Of a stretch of DNA of 64,000 bases, positions 43,800-58,842 are shown piece after piece (the first letter of the stretch is position 1; the number at the start of each line of letters is the position of its first letter). The DNA lies in the NCBI RefSeq assembly GCF_900109955.1, contig NZ_FOJB01000002.1, forward strand, positions 124,001-188,000. The letters are read 5' to 3'. Source of the DNA: Aliiroseovarius sediminilitoris. Lineage in GTDB: Bacteria; Pseudomonadota; Alphaproteobacteria; Rhodobacterales; Rhodobacteraceae. Both the position numbers and the translations under genes were made by a program. A model generated the notes under the pieces. The model did not search any database. It saw only the letters and a program-made list of their open reading frames with translations, and was not told the DNA's origin.

Positions 43800-46022
43800 T
43801 CAGTCAGCATCCAGGTCGCCCAGACGAAAGAAAAGCGCCGTGTTGCCGGGCAAATCAAAACCGATGGATTGGGTCTGTCCACTCCACGCGATGTCTTCGC
43901 TGTCGCAAGAAATCGGCCCATGTCCTGAACCGCCAAACGGGGTGTCGTTGCTGTTGAGGACAACTTGCCATCGCCCAGTATTGGGAACGCCCAGACGGTA
44001 GCCTTCGCGGGGCGCAGGGGTCATGTTGCAAACCACGATAACCGGATCTTCCCCGTCTTCACCTTGGCGCACCCAAGCATAGACGGACAGATCCGACTGA
44101 TCGACTTCCAGCCAGTAAAACCCTGACGGATCACTATCGGTGGCATAGAGCGTGGGCGTCTCTCGATAGAAAGTGTTCAGCGCCTTGACCCAGGCTTGCA
44201 CACCGCAATGCCAGTCGTGATCCAGCAGATGCCAGTCAAGCGACCGCTCGTGGTTCCATTCTGCGCCTTGGGCGAACTCCTGTCCCATGAACAGAAGCTT
44301 CTTGCCCGGGTGTCCCCACATGAACCCATAATAGGCGCGCAAACCGGCGAACTTGTCAAAACCGTCGCCCGGCATCTTGCTCAGCATCGACCCCTTGCCG
44401 TGGACCACCTCGTCATGGCTGATCGGCAGGATGAAGTTTTCCGAGAACGCGTAGGTCAGGCCAAAGGTCATCTGGTGATGGTGATGTGAACGATGGATCG
44501 GGTCACGGCCCATGTAATCCAGCGTGTCGTTCATCCAACCCATGTTCCACTTGAACCCAAAACCAAGCCCGCCCTGATCGACAGGTTTGCTGACACCGGG
44601 GAAGGATGTGCTTTCTTCGGCAGCCATCAGCACCCCGGCATCCGCGTCATAAACCAATTGGTTCGTGCGTTGCAGGAAGGCGATCGCCTCAAGGTTCTCG
44701 CGCCCGCCATGTTGGTTGGGGATCCACTCGCCGTCTTTGCGCGAATAATCGCGGTAGAGCATGGAGGCAACGGCATCGACGCGCAAACCGTCGATGTGGA
44801 ATTCCTTGATCCAATAGAGCGCGTTGGCGCAGAGGAAGTTTTGAACCTCGCGGCGGCCATAGTTGTAAATCAGAGTGTTCCAGTCCTGATGGAAACCTTC
44901 GCGCGGGTCGGCGTGTTCGTAGAGCGCGGTGCCGTCGAAATTGCCCAGACCATGCGCGTCCGTCGGGAAGTGACCCGGCACCCAGTCCAGCAGCACGCCA
45001 AGTCCCGCAACGTGAGCGGCGTTGACGAATGCGCGGAACTCATCGGGTGTGCCAAAACGGATTGTCGGGGCGAAAAGCCCGATGGGCTGGTATCCCCAAG
45101 AGCCATCGAAGGGAAATTCCGAGATCGGCATAAGCTCGATATGGGTGAAACCCATGTCGCGCACATAATCGACCAGTTCCGAGGCGAATTCGAGATAGCT
45201 GAGCGGGCGATCACCGTCTTCAACCTTGCGACGCCACGAACCAAGATGCACCTCGTAAATCGACACCGGTTTGTCGTGGCGATTGCGGTCAGCGCGCGTG
45301 GTCATCCATTCTTCGTCGCTCCATGCGTAACCATTAAGGTCCCGCACGACCGAGGCTGTTGCCGGCGGATGTTCTGCACCAAACCCAACAGGGTCCGCTT
45401 TCAGCGGCTGAATGGTCCCTGCCCCGTCGCGAATTTCATATTTATAGACCGTGCCTTCACCCAGATCCGGAACAAAGATTTCCCAAATGCCGGTCGATCC
45501 GCGCGCGCGCATCACGTGCCGCCGACCATCCCATTGGTTGAACTCGCCAACGACAGAAACGCGGCTCGCGGCAGGTGCCCAGACTGCAAAATGCACACCA
45601 GCGGTTCCTTGATGGGTCATCGGATGCGCACCCATACGGTCCCAAAGCTGCAAATGCGCACCTTCCGCGATCAGGTATTCGTCCAGCTCGCCCAGAACGG
45701 GGCCAAAACGATAGGCGTCGTCTTGTTCCCACTCGGCTTCCCCACTGCGGGCGCGCAAACGATAGCTACCGGTCGCAACGCCTTTACGGACAAAACCGGA
45801 AAACAATCCGCGCCCGTCCAGCCGTTCCAGCGTGGCCTCGGGTTTGCCTGTCTTGCCGTCCAACACATCGACGCTCTGCGCGCCGGGCAAAAGCGCCGTG
45901 ACGCTCCAGCGACGGCCATTCTTGTGTGGTCCAAGGACCGAGAACGGGTCGGACATCGTGCCTGTCAGCAACGCTTCCGCAGTGCTGGCATCAAAGGTCG
46001 GTGTGTAGGTCGCGGTGTTCAT
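43800..46022 (-). CDS. glgB: 1,4-alpha-glucan branching enzyme
   Basis: A 740-residue GH13 enzyme that makes alpha-1,6 branches in glycogen. The N-terminal carbohydrate-binding modules run to about residue 240 (SDPFSVLGPHKNGRRWSV, then VHFAVWAPAASRVSVVGEFN). The catalytic barrel shows LDWVPGHFPTDAHG, GLRVDAVASMLYRDY (nucleophile Asp), LMAAEEST (acid Glu) and LPISHDEVVHGKGSM. The all-beta C-domain ends the protein. Length is normal. It overlaps glgP as ATGA (46019-46022) and is the last gene of the glycogen operon. Confidence 0.96.
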   Translation of the reverse strand: MNTATYTPTFDASTAEALLTGTMSDPFSVLGPHKNGRRWSVTALLPGAQSVDVLDGKTGKPEATLERLDGRGLFSGFVRKGVATGSYRLRARSGEAEWEQDDAYRFGPVLGELDEYLIAEGAHLQLWDRMGAHPMTHQGTAGVHFAVWAPAASRVSVVGEFNQWDGRRHVMRARGSTGIWEIFVPDLGEGTVYKYEIRDGAGTIQPLKADPVGFGAEHPPATASVVRDLNGYAWSDEEWMTTRADRNRHDKPVSIYEVHLGSWRRKVEDGDRPLSYLEFASELVDYVRDMGFTHIELMPISEFPFDGSWGYQPIGLFAPTIRFGTPDEFRAFVNAAHVAGLGVLLDWVPGHFPTDAHGLGNFDGTALYEHADPREGFHQDWNTLIYNYGRREVQNFLCANALYWIKEFHIDGLRVDAVASMLYRDYSRKDGEWIPNQHGGRENLEAIAFLQRTNQLVYDADAGVLMAAEESTSFPGVSKPVDQGGLGFGFKWNMGWMNDTLDYMGRDPIHRSHHHHQMTFGLTYAFSENFILPISHDEVVHGKGSMLSKMPGDGFDKFAGLRAYYGFMWGHPGKKLLFMGQEFAQGAEWNHERSLDWHLLDHDWHCGVQAWVKALNTFYRETPTLYATDSDPSGFYWLEVDQSDLSVYAWVRQGEDGEDPVIVVCNMTPAPREGYRLGVPNTGRWQVVLNSNDTPFGGSGHGPISCDSEDIAWSGQTQSIGFDLPGNTALFFRLGDLDAD

Positions 46023-48445
46023 TTGTCGTCCTCCAACAGCGATGAGACGCCCCAGATATCATCGGCATAGCCCTGAATGGTGCGGTCCGATGAGAACCAG
46101 CCGGAATGCGCGGTGTTAAGGACCGCCATCCGCGCCCAGCCATCGCTGTCGGCGAAACCTTCATCAACCTTGCGCTGCGCGTCCCAATAGGCGTCGAAAT
46201 CCGCGGCTACCATGAAATAGTCGTCGCGCAAGAGCTTTTCGAGAACGGGCCAGTGGCGCGTCGGATCACCGGGTGAGTAGAACCCGGTGCGGATTTGGTC
46301 GATCACCTCGCTCAGGATCGGGCTTTGGTCGATATAGTTCTGCGTGACATATCCTTCGCGCGCGCCCTCGACCTGATCCGCCGTCATGCCGAAGATGTAG
46401 ATATTGTCGTCCCCGACACAATCGCGGATTTCGACATTCGCGCCGTCCAGCGTGCCGATTGTCACCGCTCCGTTCAGCGCAAACTTCATGTTGCCGGTGC
46501 CCGAGGCTTCCTTGCCTGCGGTCGAAATCTGTTCGGACAGGTCTGCGGCGGGGATCAGGATTTCCGCCATGGAAACGTTGTAATTGGGCGGATAGACCAC
46601 CTTGAGCCGATCACCGATGACCGGGTCATTGTTGATCGACTTGGCAATGTCGTTGATCAGCCGAATGATATTCTTGGCGTCGATATAGGCGGGTGCCGCC
46701 TTGCCTCCGAAGAACTTGACGCGTGGGGTCCATGCCGCGCCGGGATCGCGGCGGATCGCATTGGCAAGGGCCGCCGTTTCCAGCGCGTTCATCAGTTGGC
46801 GCTTGTATTCGTGAATGCGCTTGATCTGGATGTCGAACATCGCGTCTGGCGCGATGTCGACCCCCAATTTGTCGGAAACCCAGTCCGTCAACCGCCGCTT
46901 GTTTTCCTGTTTCACCGCCATGAACCGCTGGCAGAAATCCGGGTCGTCGGCCAAGGGTGCAATCCGTTTCAACTGCTCCAGATCGCGCACCCATTCGGTG
47001 CCTATGGTGTCGTTCAACAGATTGCGCAGGCCGGGATTGCAGCCATGCACCCAACGACGCGGAGTCACACCATTTGTCTGGTTCAGGATACGGTCGGGAT
47101 AGACCGCGTGCAGATCGCTGAAGACGGTCTGTTTCATCAAGTTCGTGTGCAGTGCCGACACCCCGTTGACCTTCCGCGCACAGGTGAAGGCAAGTGTCCC
47201 CATATTGACCTTGCCGTTATCAACGATATGGGTGTTGACGCCCGTTTCGGACGCTTTCACATCGCGGGCCAATCGGTCGTCAATACGTTCGATCAGTTGC
47301 ATGTGCCGGGGCAGGATTGCGCCCATCAAGGACACCTCCCATGCCTCCAGCGCTTCGGGCAAAAGCGTGTGGTTGGTATAGTGCAGCGTTCCCTGAGCGA
47401 TGTCGAAAGCCGCGTCGAAGCCCAGTCCGTGAACGTCCATCAACTGTCGGATCAACTCAGGCCCCGCAATCGCGGGGTGAGTGTCGTTCATCTGGATGGC
47501 GACCTTTGACGGCAGTGCCCGTAAATCGCCGTTATGCGCCAGAAAGCGGCGCATCAGGTCTTGCAGAGAGGCCGAGGTGAAGAAAAACTCCTGCTTCAGG
47601 CGCAGCTCCTTTCCGATCTCGGTGCTGTCGTCGGGATAAAGCACACGAGAGATCGTTTCGGCCAAAACCTCGGGGGCGGCGGCCTGCATGTATTCCCCAC
47701 GGTTGAACGGGTCCAGATCGAAGATTTGTCGGGGCTTGGCAGACCACAGGCGCAGCGTGTTGGTCCAGCTTGCGCGCCACCCCGGAACGGGCGTGTCATA
47801 GGCTTGTGCCATCACGATGTCGGACGGCGTCCAGACCGCGCTTTTGCCGTTCTCTGTGACCTGACCCCCAAACCCGATGTCATAAAGACATTCAGAGCGT
47901 TCAAATTCCCAGTTGTGCTGGTGGCGCAGCCAATCTTCGGCCATTTCCATCTGGCGGCCATCTTCGAAGGATTGCCGGAACAGACCATGCGCATAGCGAA
48001 TGCCATAGCCGTGGGCCGGGATGCCAAGGCAGGACAGGCTGTCGAGAAAACAGGCGGCAAGCCGACCCAGCCCGCCATTGCCCAATGCGGCGTCGGGTTC
48101 ATCCCCCACAACATCGACAAAATCCACATCGTAAGCCGCAAGCGCCTCTTTCGCTTCGTCCTCAAGGCCAAGGTTGTTCACCGCGTCTTCAAGGATGCGG
48201 CCCAACAGGAATTCCATCGAAAGATAGTAGACCCGCTTGCGGTCCTTCGCGTAGGTTTGATGCGTTGCATCGAACCATGGCGTGATCAGCCTGTCACGGA
48301 CGGCTCGGGACAGGGCCAGACGCCAATCGGTGATGGATGCGCTGTCCGGCGTCTTGCCCACGCTATGGGCAAGATGGAAGTCGATCGCGCTGGCAAGTGT
48401 GCCTGAGGCATCGAAGTCTTTCATGGTTTTTCCAGTCAAGGTCAT
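46019..48445 (-). CDS. glgP: Glycogen/maltodextrin phosphorylase
   Basis: An 808-residue GT35 enzyme that releases glucose 1-phosphate from alpha-1,4 chains. The N-terminal half includes YYLSMEFLLGRILEDAVNNL and DAALGNGGLGRLAACFLDS. The PLP-bearing lysine is in EASGTGNMKFALNGAVTIGT near residue 660, followed by LDGANVEI. The two possible starts, 48445 and 48424, both have weak ribosome-binding sites. It lies 25 bases after pgm and is coupled to glgB, so synthesis and breakdown are encoded together. Confidence 0.96.
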   Translation of the reverse strand: MTLTGKTMKDFDASGTLASAIDFHLAHSVGKTPDSASITDWRLALSRAVRDRLITPWFDATHQTYAKDRKRVYYLSMEFLLGRILEDAVNNLGLEDEAKEALAAYDVDFVDVVGDEPDAALGNGGLGRLAACFLDSLSCLGIPAHGYGIRYAHGLFRQSFEDGRQMEMAEDWLRHQHNWEFERSECLYDIGFGGQVTENGKSAVWTPSDIVMAQAYDTPVPGWRASWTNTLRLWSAKPRQIFDLDPFNRGEYMQAAAPEVLAETISRVLYPDDSTEIGKELRLKQEFFFTSASLQDLMRRFLAHNGDLRALPSKVAIQMNDTHPAIAGPELIRQLMDVHGLGFDAAFDIAQGTLHYTNHTLLPEALEAWEVSLMGAILPRHMQLIERIDDRLARDVKASETGVNTHIVDNGKVNMGTLAFTCARKVNGVSALHTNLMKQTVFSDLHAVYPDRILNQTNGVTPRRWVHGCNPGLRNLLNDTIGTEWVRDLEQLKRIAPLADDPDFCQRFMAVKQENKRRLTDWVSDKLGVDIAPDAMFDIQIKRIHEYKRQLMNALETAALANAIRRDPGAAWTPRVKFFGGKAAPAYIDAKNIIRLINDIAKSINNDPVIGDRLKVVYPPNYNVSMAEILIPAADLSEQISTAGKEASGTGNMKFALNGAVTIGTLDGANVEIRDCVGDDNIYIFGMTADQVEGAREGYVTQNYIDQSPILSEVIDQIRTGFYSPGDPTRHWPVLEKLLRDDYFMVAADFDAYWDAQRKVDEGFADSDGWARMAVLNTAHSGWFSSDRTIQGYADDIWGVSSLLEDDK

Positions 48446-48470
48446 GTTTGTTTCAGGCCTGCGCGATGCG

Positions 48471-52067
<3,597 letters not shown>

Positions 52068-52071
<4 letters not shown>

Positions 52072-54167
52072 GCTGTGACCTGCGTGCCGACAAAGACCAC
52101 CAGAGAATGGGCAGCAACCGGCTGCCTGTGACGTTCGGTGACGATTGCGGTGGGAACGGTGGGGGCGGCAGTGTCCAGCACACGTTCCCATTGTTGCTCT
52201 GAACCCGGATCAGGCAGCATCGCACATTTGTCGCTTGCCCCGCCATTCACCACGATCACAACCATACCCGACTGTGACAGCGTGCTTTCCACGCCGCCAC
52301 GGATAAGCAGACAAAATCCGTCAAGCGAGGAATCGCGCCAGTTCAACGCGCCACCCTTCAAACTGTACCAAGCGACATCCGGCAGCTCATCTTGCCGCAA
52401 ACGCCCGTGCAGGTAATGGCCCTGTCGCAAAACCGTGTTGTCCCGGCGCAACGCAATCAGGCGCTTGGCGAAGTCCAGAAGGCCGCTGTCAGCGTCTGCC
52501 CAATTGATCCAGCTGGTTTCATTGTCCTGACAATAGGTGTTGTTGTTTCCACGCTGCGTGCGCCCCAGTTCGTCCCCGGCCAGAAGCATGGGCGTTCCTT
52601 GGGACAGGAAAACCGTCGCCAAAAGATTGCGCGCCCGCTGCGCGCGGCGGGCCAGGATAGCGGCGTCCCGCGTATCACCCTCGACACCGCAATTGTCGGA
52701 CAGGTTATGCCCATGGCCATCGGCGTTGCTTTCGCCGTTGGCTTCGTTGTGCTTTTCGCGATAGCGGGTCACATCGGCCAGCGTGAAACCGTCATGGGCG
52801 GCGACGAAATTGATCGAACTGTAAGGCTTGCGCCCGGAGTGATCGAATATCGATGCCGTGCCCAGCAAATTGCCCGCCAGTTCCCGCGCCGCATGTGCGT
52901 CGCCACGCCAGAATTTGCGTGTGGTGTCGCGGAACCTGTCGTTCCATTCACCCCAATCGGCGGGAAACCCACCAAGCTGGTAGCCCCCGGGGCCGATATC
53001 CCATGGCTCTGCAATCATCTTGCACCGGCTCAGGACCGGGTCCTGACGGATTGCATCAAAGAATCCGCCGCGCAAATCAAAGCCATGCTGTTCGCGCCCC
53101 AACGTCGTGGCAAGATCGAACCGGAACCCGTCGATCCCCATGACTGTCACCCAATATCGCAGGGAATCCAGAACCATACGCAGAACATAAGGATGATGGA
53201 CCGCCACGGTGTTTCCGCAGCCGGTATCGTTCACATAGTACCGGGCATGACTGGCCTGAAGCGCATAGTAAGCTGCGTTGTCCAACCCGCGAAAAGACAG
53301 GGTCGGCCCGCGATGATCACCTTCGGCGGTGTGATTGAAGACGACATCCAGAATGACCTCGATGCCCGCGGCATGAAGCCGGTCGACGGCATCACGGAAC
53401 CCATCTACACCGTTCGGCCCGAGATAGCGGGGTTCAAGGGCAAAAAAGCCAAGGCTGTTATAGCCCCAATAATTCGTCAGCCCGCGCTCGACCAGGAAAC
53501 CATCGTCAAGAAACGCGTGCACCGGCAACAGCTCCAGCGCGGTTACACCCAGATCGCTGAGATGTGCGATGATGGCATCACACCCAAGCGCCTCGTAGGT
53601 GCCACGCAGGTTTTCCGGCACATCGGGATGAAGTTGGGTCAGGCCTTTGACATGGGCCTCGTAAATGACGGTTTCCGACCACGATCTGCGCGGGGCTGGC
53701 GTTCCGCTCCACGGCATGTCGGGTTCCGGCACGATGGATTTGGGAACAAAGGCGGCGCTGTCTACCTGGCTTGGCCCAGCGTCGCGTTCAGGCATCGCAA
53801 TGTCATAACCCAATGTTTCCTTGGCTGCACGCCACTCACCATGAAACGCGCGGGCATATGGATCAGCAAGCAGTTTCTTCGGATTGAAACGGTGGCCCCG
53901 ATCCGGTTCATAGGGCCCGTGCGCCCGGTATCCATAAAGTGTTCCGGGTTTCAGACCCGGGACATATCCATGCCAGACGGGGCCCGTGCGATCCGGTAAT
54001 GCCACACGCGCGGTTTCACGCTGTCCGTCAGGGCTGAACAGGCACAGCTCGATCTTTGTTGCGTTCGCGGAAAAGACTGCGAAGTTGACGCCTTGGCCGT
54101 CAAATATTGCACCCAGACGGGTGTGATCTCCGGCGACGATGCTAAGGATAGGCGCGGCTTCATGCAT
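52068..54167 (-). CDS. glgX: Glycogen debranching enzyme
   Basis: A 699-residue GH13 isoamylase-type enzyme that removes alpha-1,6 branches from phosphorylase-trimmed glycogen. The N-terminal CBM48 begins with RLGAIFDGQGVNFAVFSANA. The barrel shows LDVVFNHTAEGDHRGPTLSF, DGFRFDLATTLGRE (nucleophile), MIAEPWDIGPGGYQLGGFP (acid) and INFVAAHDGFTLADV. It starts six bases after the glgA stop and overlaps malQ. All catalytic residues are present. Confidence 0.95.
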
Positions 54168-54173
54168 CTGTTC

Positions 54174-55619
54174 TTAGGCTCCCGCCAAGTTGTTATATAT
54201 ATCCGCCATCCGCTGCGCCGAGACGTCCCAGCCCACAGGATGTTTCATCCCGTTGCGTTGGATCTTCTGCCACGCCGTCCTGTCGGCATAGATCGCCATG
54301 GCACGATCAAGTGCGGCACCCAGTTTCTCCGCCGTCGTTGGCGCGAATTGCAGACCTGTCGCACAGCCTGCGGCCAGTGCAGCCTCATTGGCGTCAATGA
54401 CCGTATCGGCCAGACCACCGGTGACGGATACAATCGGCACCGTGCCATAACGCATTGCGCAAAGCTGGGTCAGGCCGCAAGGCTCGAACCGTGATGGAAC
54501 CAGCGTGGCATCCGCCCCCGCCTGCATCAGATGGGCGAGGTCTTCGTTGAACCCGATCTCGACACCGACACTGCTGGGAAAGCGGGCGGCAAGTTGTCGA
54601 AAACCGTGTTCCAGCTCTGGTGTCCCAGACCCCAGCAGCACAAACCGCGCGCCTTTCTCAAGGATCGCAGGCAACGCTTGCAGCGCAAGATCCAGCCCTT
54701 TTTGCTCTGACAAGCGGCTGATGACCGAAAAGAGCGGCGCGCTGGTGTCCGGGCCAAGACCGAAATGGTCCAGCACCGCTTGTTTGTTCACAGCCCTTTT
54801 CGCCAGCGTGCGGCTGGTGTAATTCTGCGCCAGAGCCGGGTCGGTCGCGGGGTCCCAGGCGACCATGTCGATGCCATTAAGAATGCCGGAAAGGTCCGCC
54901 TTGCGCGCCATCAAGACGCCCTCAAGCCCCATTCCGAACTCCGGCGTCATCAGTTCTCGTGCATAGGTCGGGCTGACCGTGGTGATCTGGTCTGCCTGCG
55001 TCAGACCACCTTTCAGAAAGCTGATCTGGCCGAAATACTCAAACCCGTCCTGCGTGAAGCCTTTGGGATCAAGACCCAAAGTGCCCATAGTCGTTGCCGG
55101 GAAATTGCCTTGAAAAGCGATGTTGTGAATGGTCAGGACACACGGCGGCGCAGCGCCAGCAGCTTGACGCAAATAGACCGGGGCCAACCCGGCCTGCCAG
55201 TCGTGTGCGTGGATCACATCGGGCATCCAGCCTGCGATACCGGTGCGCCCGATTTCGGCACCCAACCAGCCAAGCAAACCAAAGCGCAAATGATTGTCGG
55301 CCCAATCCACACCACTTTCATTCAGATAAATCTGACCCGGACGGTCATAGAGATGCGGCGCGTCGATCAGCAAAAGATCTATGCCGCTTTCACGTTTTTC
55401 CAATACACGCACCGGTCCGCCAAAATGCGATCCGACATTCAGGGCTTCTTTTGCCCCGCTCGCAAGATGTGCGATCTGGCGGTAAAGCGGCAGCAGGACG
55501 CGACATTCAACATCATGCGCACCCACAACGCGCCCAAGTGCGCCAACAACATCGGCCAGCCCCCCCGTCTTGACGAAAGGCGCGCATTCAGACGCAACAG
55601 AGAGCAGTTTGAGGGTCAT
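54174..55619 (-). CDS. glgA: Glycogen synthase (ADP-glucose)
   Basis: A 481-residue GT5 enzyme that extends glycogen from ADP-glucose. The substrate motif [19 protein letters not shown] (K-x-G-G-L) is at residues about 18-36. The second GT-B domain carries [20 protein letters not shown] and [20 protein letters not shown], with the E-x7-E acid pair. The start at 55619 overlaps the glgC stop as ATGA (55616-55619), and the longer frame to 55658 is rejected. Coupling to glgC places synthase and ADP-glucose supply at equal translation. Confidence 0.96.
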   Translation of the reverse strand: MTLKLLSVASECAPFVKTGGLADVVGALGRVVGAHDVECRVLLPLYRQIAHLASGAKEALNVGSHFGGPVRVLEKRESGIDLLLIDAPHLYDRPGQIYLNESGVDWADNHLRFGLLGWLGAEIGRTGIAGWMPDVIHAHDWQAGLAPVYLRQAAGAAPPCVLTIHNIAFQGNFPATTMGTLGLDPKGFTQDGFEYFGQISFLKGGLTQADQITTVSPTYARELMTPEFGMGLEGVLMARKADLSGILNGIDMVAWDPATDPALAQNYTSRTLAKRAVNKQAVLDHFGLGPDTSAPLFSVISRLSEQKGLDLALQALPAILEKGARFVLLGSGTPELEHGFRQLAARFPSSVGVEIGFNEDLAHLMQAGADATLVPSRFEPCGLTQLCAMRYGTVPIVSVTGGLADTVIDANEAALAAGCATGLQFAPTTAEKLGAALDRAMAIYADRTAWQKIQRNGMKHPVGWDVSAQRMADIYNNLAGA

Positions 55620-56875
55620 TGCTCCAACTTGTCGATCATAGCTTGCGTAATGAGACATATCCCATTCTCGGAGCGCCGAAACCTCTCGGCGTCCTCTTTT
55701 GCGTTTTCGCCCACAACAAGCCCCGCAGGAATACGCACAGACCGGTCAATTATGACGTTCTTCAATCGGGCTTTGCGCCCGATACTGACATCCGGCAACG
55801 CAACAACACCATTGAGTTCGGAGTACGAATTTGCATGCACGCCACTGTGCAACAGGCACTGATTCAACTGCGCACCCGATATGATGCAACCACCCGCAAC
55901 CATCGAAGAGACGGCCATGCCGCGCCGATCTTCCTCGTTATGTATGAATTTTGCAGGTGGGGTCAGTTCGGAATAGGTCCAGATCGGCCAGCCATGGTCA
56001 TAAAGGTCCAACTCCGGCTCGAAATCGGTCAGGTCGATACTTGCCTGCCAGTAGGCATCAATCGTTCCGACGTCTCGCCAGTATGCTTTTTGCTCAAGCG
56101 AACTGGTCACGCAGGAACGGCTGAACGGATGCGCATAGGCATTGCCCGCCGCAACCAATGCGGGGATTATGTCTTTGCCGAAATCATGCTCGGACGTCTC
56201 GGACAAAGCGTCTTCACGCAGCAATTTGATCAGCAGTTCCGTCTTGAAGACATAGATACCCATGCTGGCCAAGGATTGCGTTTCGTCACCGGGCATGGAA
56301 GGCGGATCAGCGGGTTTTTCAACAAACTCAAGAATACGGTCGCTCTCGTCGACTGCCATCACACCGAACGCGCTGGCTTCACTCCGAGGTACCTCGATGC
56401 AGCCGACGGTGACGTCCGCACCGGTCTCTACATGCTGTTTCAGCAACAGCGAATAATCCTGTTTGTAGATGTGATCGCCCGCCAGAATAAGAATGTATTT
56501 CGGGGCATAGCCTTCGATGATGTCGATATTCTGTGTGACGGCATCTGCCGTGCCAAGATACCAGTTACGCTCGTTCACCCGTTGTGATGCGGGCAGGATA
56601 TCAAGTGACTCGTTTCGTTCTGCCCGGAAGAAGCTCCAACCGCGTTGTAGGTGGCGGATCAGGCTGTGCGCCTTGTATTGCGTTGCCACACCAATGCGGC
56701 GGATGCCGGAATTCACCGCATTTGACAGCGCAAAGTCGATGATCCGCGTCTTGCCGCCGAAGTATACCGCAGGTTTTGCCCTGACATCGGTAAGCTCCTT
56801 AAGGCGGCTACCCCGCCCTCCGGCCAATACGAATGCCATTGTCTCGCGTGCAAGTCTATGAGTTGAAACGCTCAT
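55616..56875 (-). CDS. glgC: Glucose-1-phosphate adenylyltransferase
   Basis: A 419-residue enzyme that makes ADP-glucose, the committed step of glycogen synthesis. The nucleotidyltransferase motif is [23 protein letters not shown]; the domain continues with [19 protein letters not shown] and YRDVG-type [12 protein letters not shown]. The C-terminal left-handed beta helix starts after residue 290 with [27 protein letters not shown] lies eight bases before the ATG at 56875, which decides against an upstream start at 56902. It is the first gene of the operon, unlike the glgP- or glgB-first order of many relatives. Confidence 0.96.
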   Translation of the reverse strand: MSVSTHRLARETMAFVLAGGRGSRLKELTDVRAKPAVYFGGKTRIIDFALSNAVNSGIRRIGVATQYKAHSLIRHLQRGWSFFRAERNESLDILPASQRVNERNWYLGTADAVTQNIDIIEGYAPKYILILAGDHIYKQDYSLLLKQHVETGADVTVGCIEVPRSEASAFGVMAVDESDRILEFVEKPADPPSMPGDETQSLASMGIYVFKTELLIKLLREDALSETSEHDFGKDIIPALVAAGNAYAHPFSRSCVTSSLEQKAYWRDVGTIDAYWQASIDLTDFEPELDLYDHGWPIWTYSELTPPAKFIHNEEDRRGMAVSSMVAGGCIISGAQLNQCLLHSGVHANSYSELNGVVALPDVSIGRKARLKNVIIDRSVRIPAGLVVGENAKEDAERFRRSENGICLITQAMIDKLEQ

Positions 56876-57063
56876 TTCTAATCCCTCCCGTATCGGCGTC
56901 ATCGCAGCGCCGAATCGTCATCCTGGCCTTACAATCATCTTAACCTCTAATGACCAGTTTGCTTGCATCGGTCAATTATTAATTCACTCTTATTTACTTA
57001 TTGACTTCATCCGTCGTCTTGGTCACTTTCACAGCAAAGGCAGATAATGAAGACAGGGACACG

Positions 57064-58293
57064 ATGGGCCAGGCTTTGACAATCAAAGGCGGAAAAGCCA
57101 GCCCGGATACCCCGCGCCGGGGTTCAAACCAGAGCGGGATGCGCGCCTATAATGAACGGCTTGTTTTGTCGCTGATCCGACAAAGCGGTCCCTTGGCCAA
57201 GGCCGAAATCACCCGCACCACTGGACTGTCAGCGCAGACCGTTTCTGTCATCATGCGTGCATTGGAAGCCGAAGGGCTGCTTGTACGCGGAGAGCCGGTG
57301 CGCGGCAAGATTGGGCAACCTTCCGTTCCCATGAGCCTTGCCAAGGATGGCGCTTTCTTTTTCGGACTGAAGGTCGGTCGTCGCAGTCTCGATCTCGTGC
57401 TCACAGATTTCCTGGGTGAGGTTCAACACCGTGTCCGCATCAGCCACCCCTACCCGACGCCCGATAAAACAGTGCAGTTCGCAACCGACGCTGTCGGTCA
57501 AGTGCTCGATAATCTGCCCGAACAGCTCCATTCCCGCATCGCGGGACTTGGCATCGCCTTGCCGTTTCAACTTTGGGATTGGGCCGAAACGCTGGGCGTC
57601 GAAGATGCCGACATGCGTGATTGGAAAGACCGCGATATCGCCAAAGAGATTGGTGCGGTATGTGACTTCCCTGTATTTGTTTGCAACGATGCTTCTGCCG
57701 CCTGTGGGGCGGAATTGGTGTTCGGCAGTCAAAACAAACCCCAGGATTTTCTGTATGTCTTTGTCGGCTTCTTCATTGGCGGCGGCCTGGTGCTGGATGG
57801 TTCTCTCTATACCGGGCGCACTGGCAATGCAGCCGCCTTGGGGTCGATGATGCTGTTGGCTCAAGACGGCAACCTGCGCCAGTTGGTCGATGTCGCCTCG
57901 CTGGCGGTGCTGGAAGGCGCGCTGGTCGAAAGCGGCGACGAATACTCCATGGCTTGGGACAATCCCGAAGGCTGGAACATTCCCGACGGCCCGCTCGATA
58001 TCTGGTTGAACGATGCGTCATACGGTATCGCGCAAGCAGTTCTTTCCTCTGTCTGTCTGATAGATGTGGGGAACGTTCTTATTGATGGCTGGATGCCAGA
58101 GCACATGCGGGCGGAACTTGTCCGGCGTGTCCGGAAATACATCGGTAATACATCAGTCGCTGGCGTCGCAAAGCCCGATATCCTTGAAGGGTCGATCGGG
58201 TCGGATGCACGCGCCCTTGGTGCAGCCAGTCTGCCCCTTTCCGAACGCTTTTTGGTCGAGCGCGATACCTATCAGAAAGGCCACGCCAAATAG
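57064..58293 (+). CDS. ROK-family transcriptional regulator (NagC/XylR type)
   Basis: A 409-residue protein with an N-terminal winged helix (SLIRQSGPLAKAEITRTTGL then VIMRALEAEGLLVRGE) and a C-terminal ROK domain with VFVCNDASAACGAELVFGS and the glycine-rich VGFFIGGGLVLDGSLYTG. The CxCGxxGC zinc motif of typical ROK proteins is not seen. The start at 57064 (MGQALTIKGG) is preferred to 57001. It is divergent from glgC with about 190 bases between the starts, so it probably senses a sugar and controls the glycogen operon. Confidence 0.85.
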   Translation: MGQALTIKGGKASPDTPRRGSNQSGMRAYNERLVLSLIRQSGPLAKAEITRTTGLSAQTVSVIMRALEAEGLLVRGEPVRGKIGQPSVPMSLAKDGAFFFGLKVGRRSLDLVLTDFLGEVQHRVRISHPYPTPDKTVQFATDAVGQVLDNLPEQLHSRIAGLGIALPFQLWDWAETLGVEDADMRDWKDRDIAKEIGAVCDFPVFVCNDASAACGAELVFGSQNKPQDFLYVFVGFFIGGGLVLDGSLYTGRTGNAAALGSMMLLAQDGNLRQLVDVASLAVLEGALVESGDEYSMAWDNPEGWNIPDGPLDIWLNDASYGIAQAVLSSVCLIDVGNVLIDGWMPEHMRAELVRRVRKYIGNTSVAGVAKPDILEGSIGSDARALGAASLPLSERFLVERDTYQKGHAK

Positions 58294-58842
58294 CTTCGCA
58301 TGCTGCAAGGAACTGGGACCATCGGAGAGCCGGAAGACCACTGCCGTCTGCTTGCCCTGCCCTCCAACGTCCCATGTGCGCCGGGGCGTCCACCCGATAT
58401 TAGATCCACGACAGAGCCATTCACAAAGCTCAGGTTCATTGAGCTACCAATCACGACGCCAGCCTTGAGTTCATCCGCTTCCTCTTTGAAGAAGTCCCTC
58501 TGAATCATCGTGTTGTTCCAAAGCGAGGAAAGCAGGCGGCCATTGGCGACAAACTTCTGGATGTCTGGCGGGGTTACTCTTGAAGAACCAAAGCATCGAA
58601 CATAGCGAAGGCCGGGTTTGGCCGAAATGCAACAATCTCAAGTGTTTCTCCGTGTTCCGAGATGACCCGGAGCGATATGTTGGTTAGACTTCTCCGGTCG
58701 TTCAAGATCGTCGCGGACTGACAGGTCGTGTCACAAGATCAATCGTGCACGGCGCTTTCTGCCGCAAAGCACCACACAAACCGCCGCACCTTGTCTAATC
58801 TCATCATGTCCAATAAAGTTGCCTTATCGGACGCGAGAAGAT
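58294..58842 (-). pseudogene. Remnants of unrecognised genes between the ROK regulator and integrase
   Basis: Two minus-strand pieces read like real protein. The first (58714-58574) contains LNDRRSLTNISLRVISEHGE and ends AMFDALVLQE at a TAA. The second (58577-58380) contains PPDIQKFVANGRLLSSLWNN and FFKEEADELKAGVVIGSSMN, then VNGSVVDLISGGRPG, after which the frame loses protein character near the ROK gene end. They overlap by four bases and may be two genes or one frameshifted gene. I do not recognise either. They lack starts with a ribosome-binding site, so decay is likely. Confidence 0.45.

Noticed and set aside
52392-53999. A 535-codon plus-strand open frame opposite glgX (and similar ones opposite glgB, pgm/malQ and the PotD-opine dehydrogenase region)
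   Set aside because: All are mirror images of well-supported minus-strand genes and show no family pattern.
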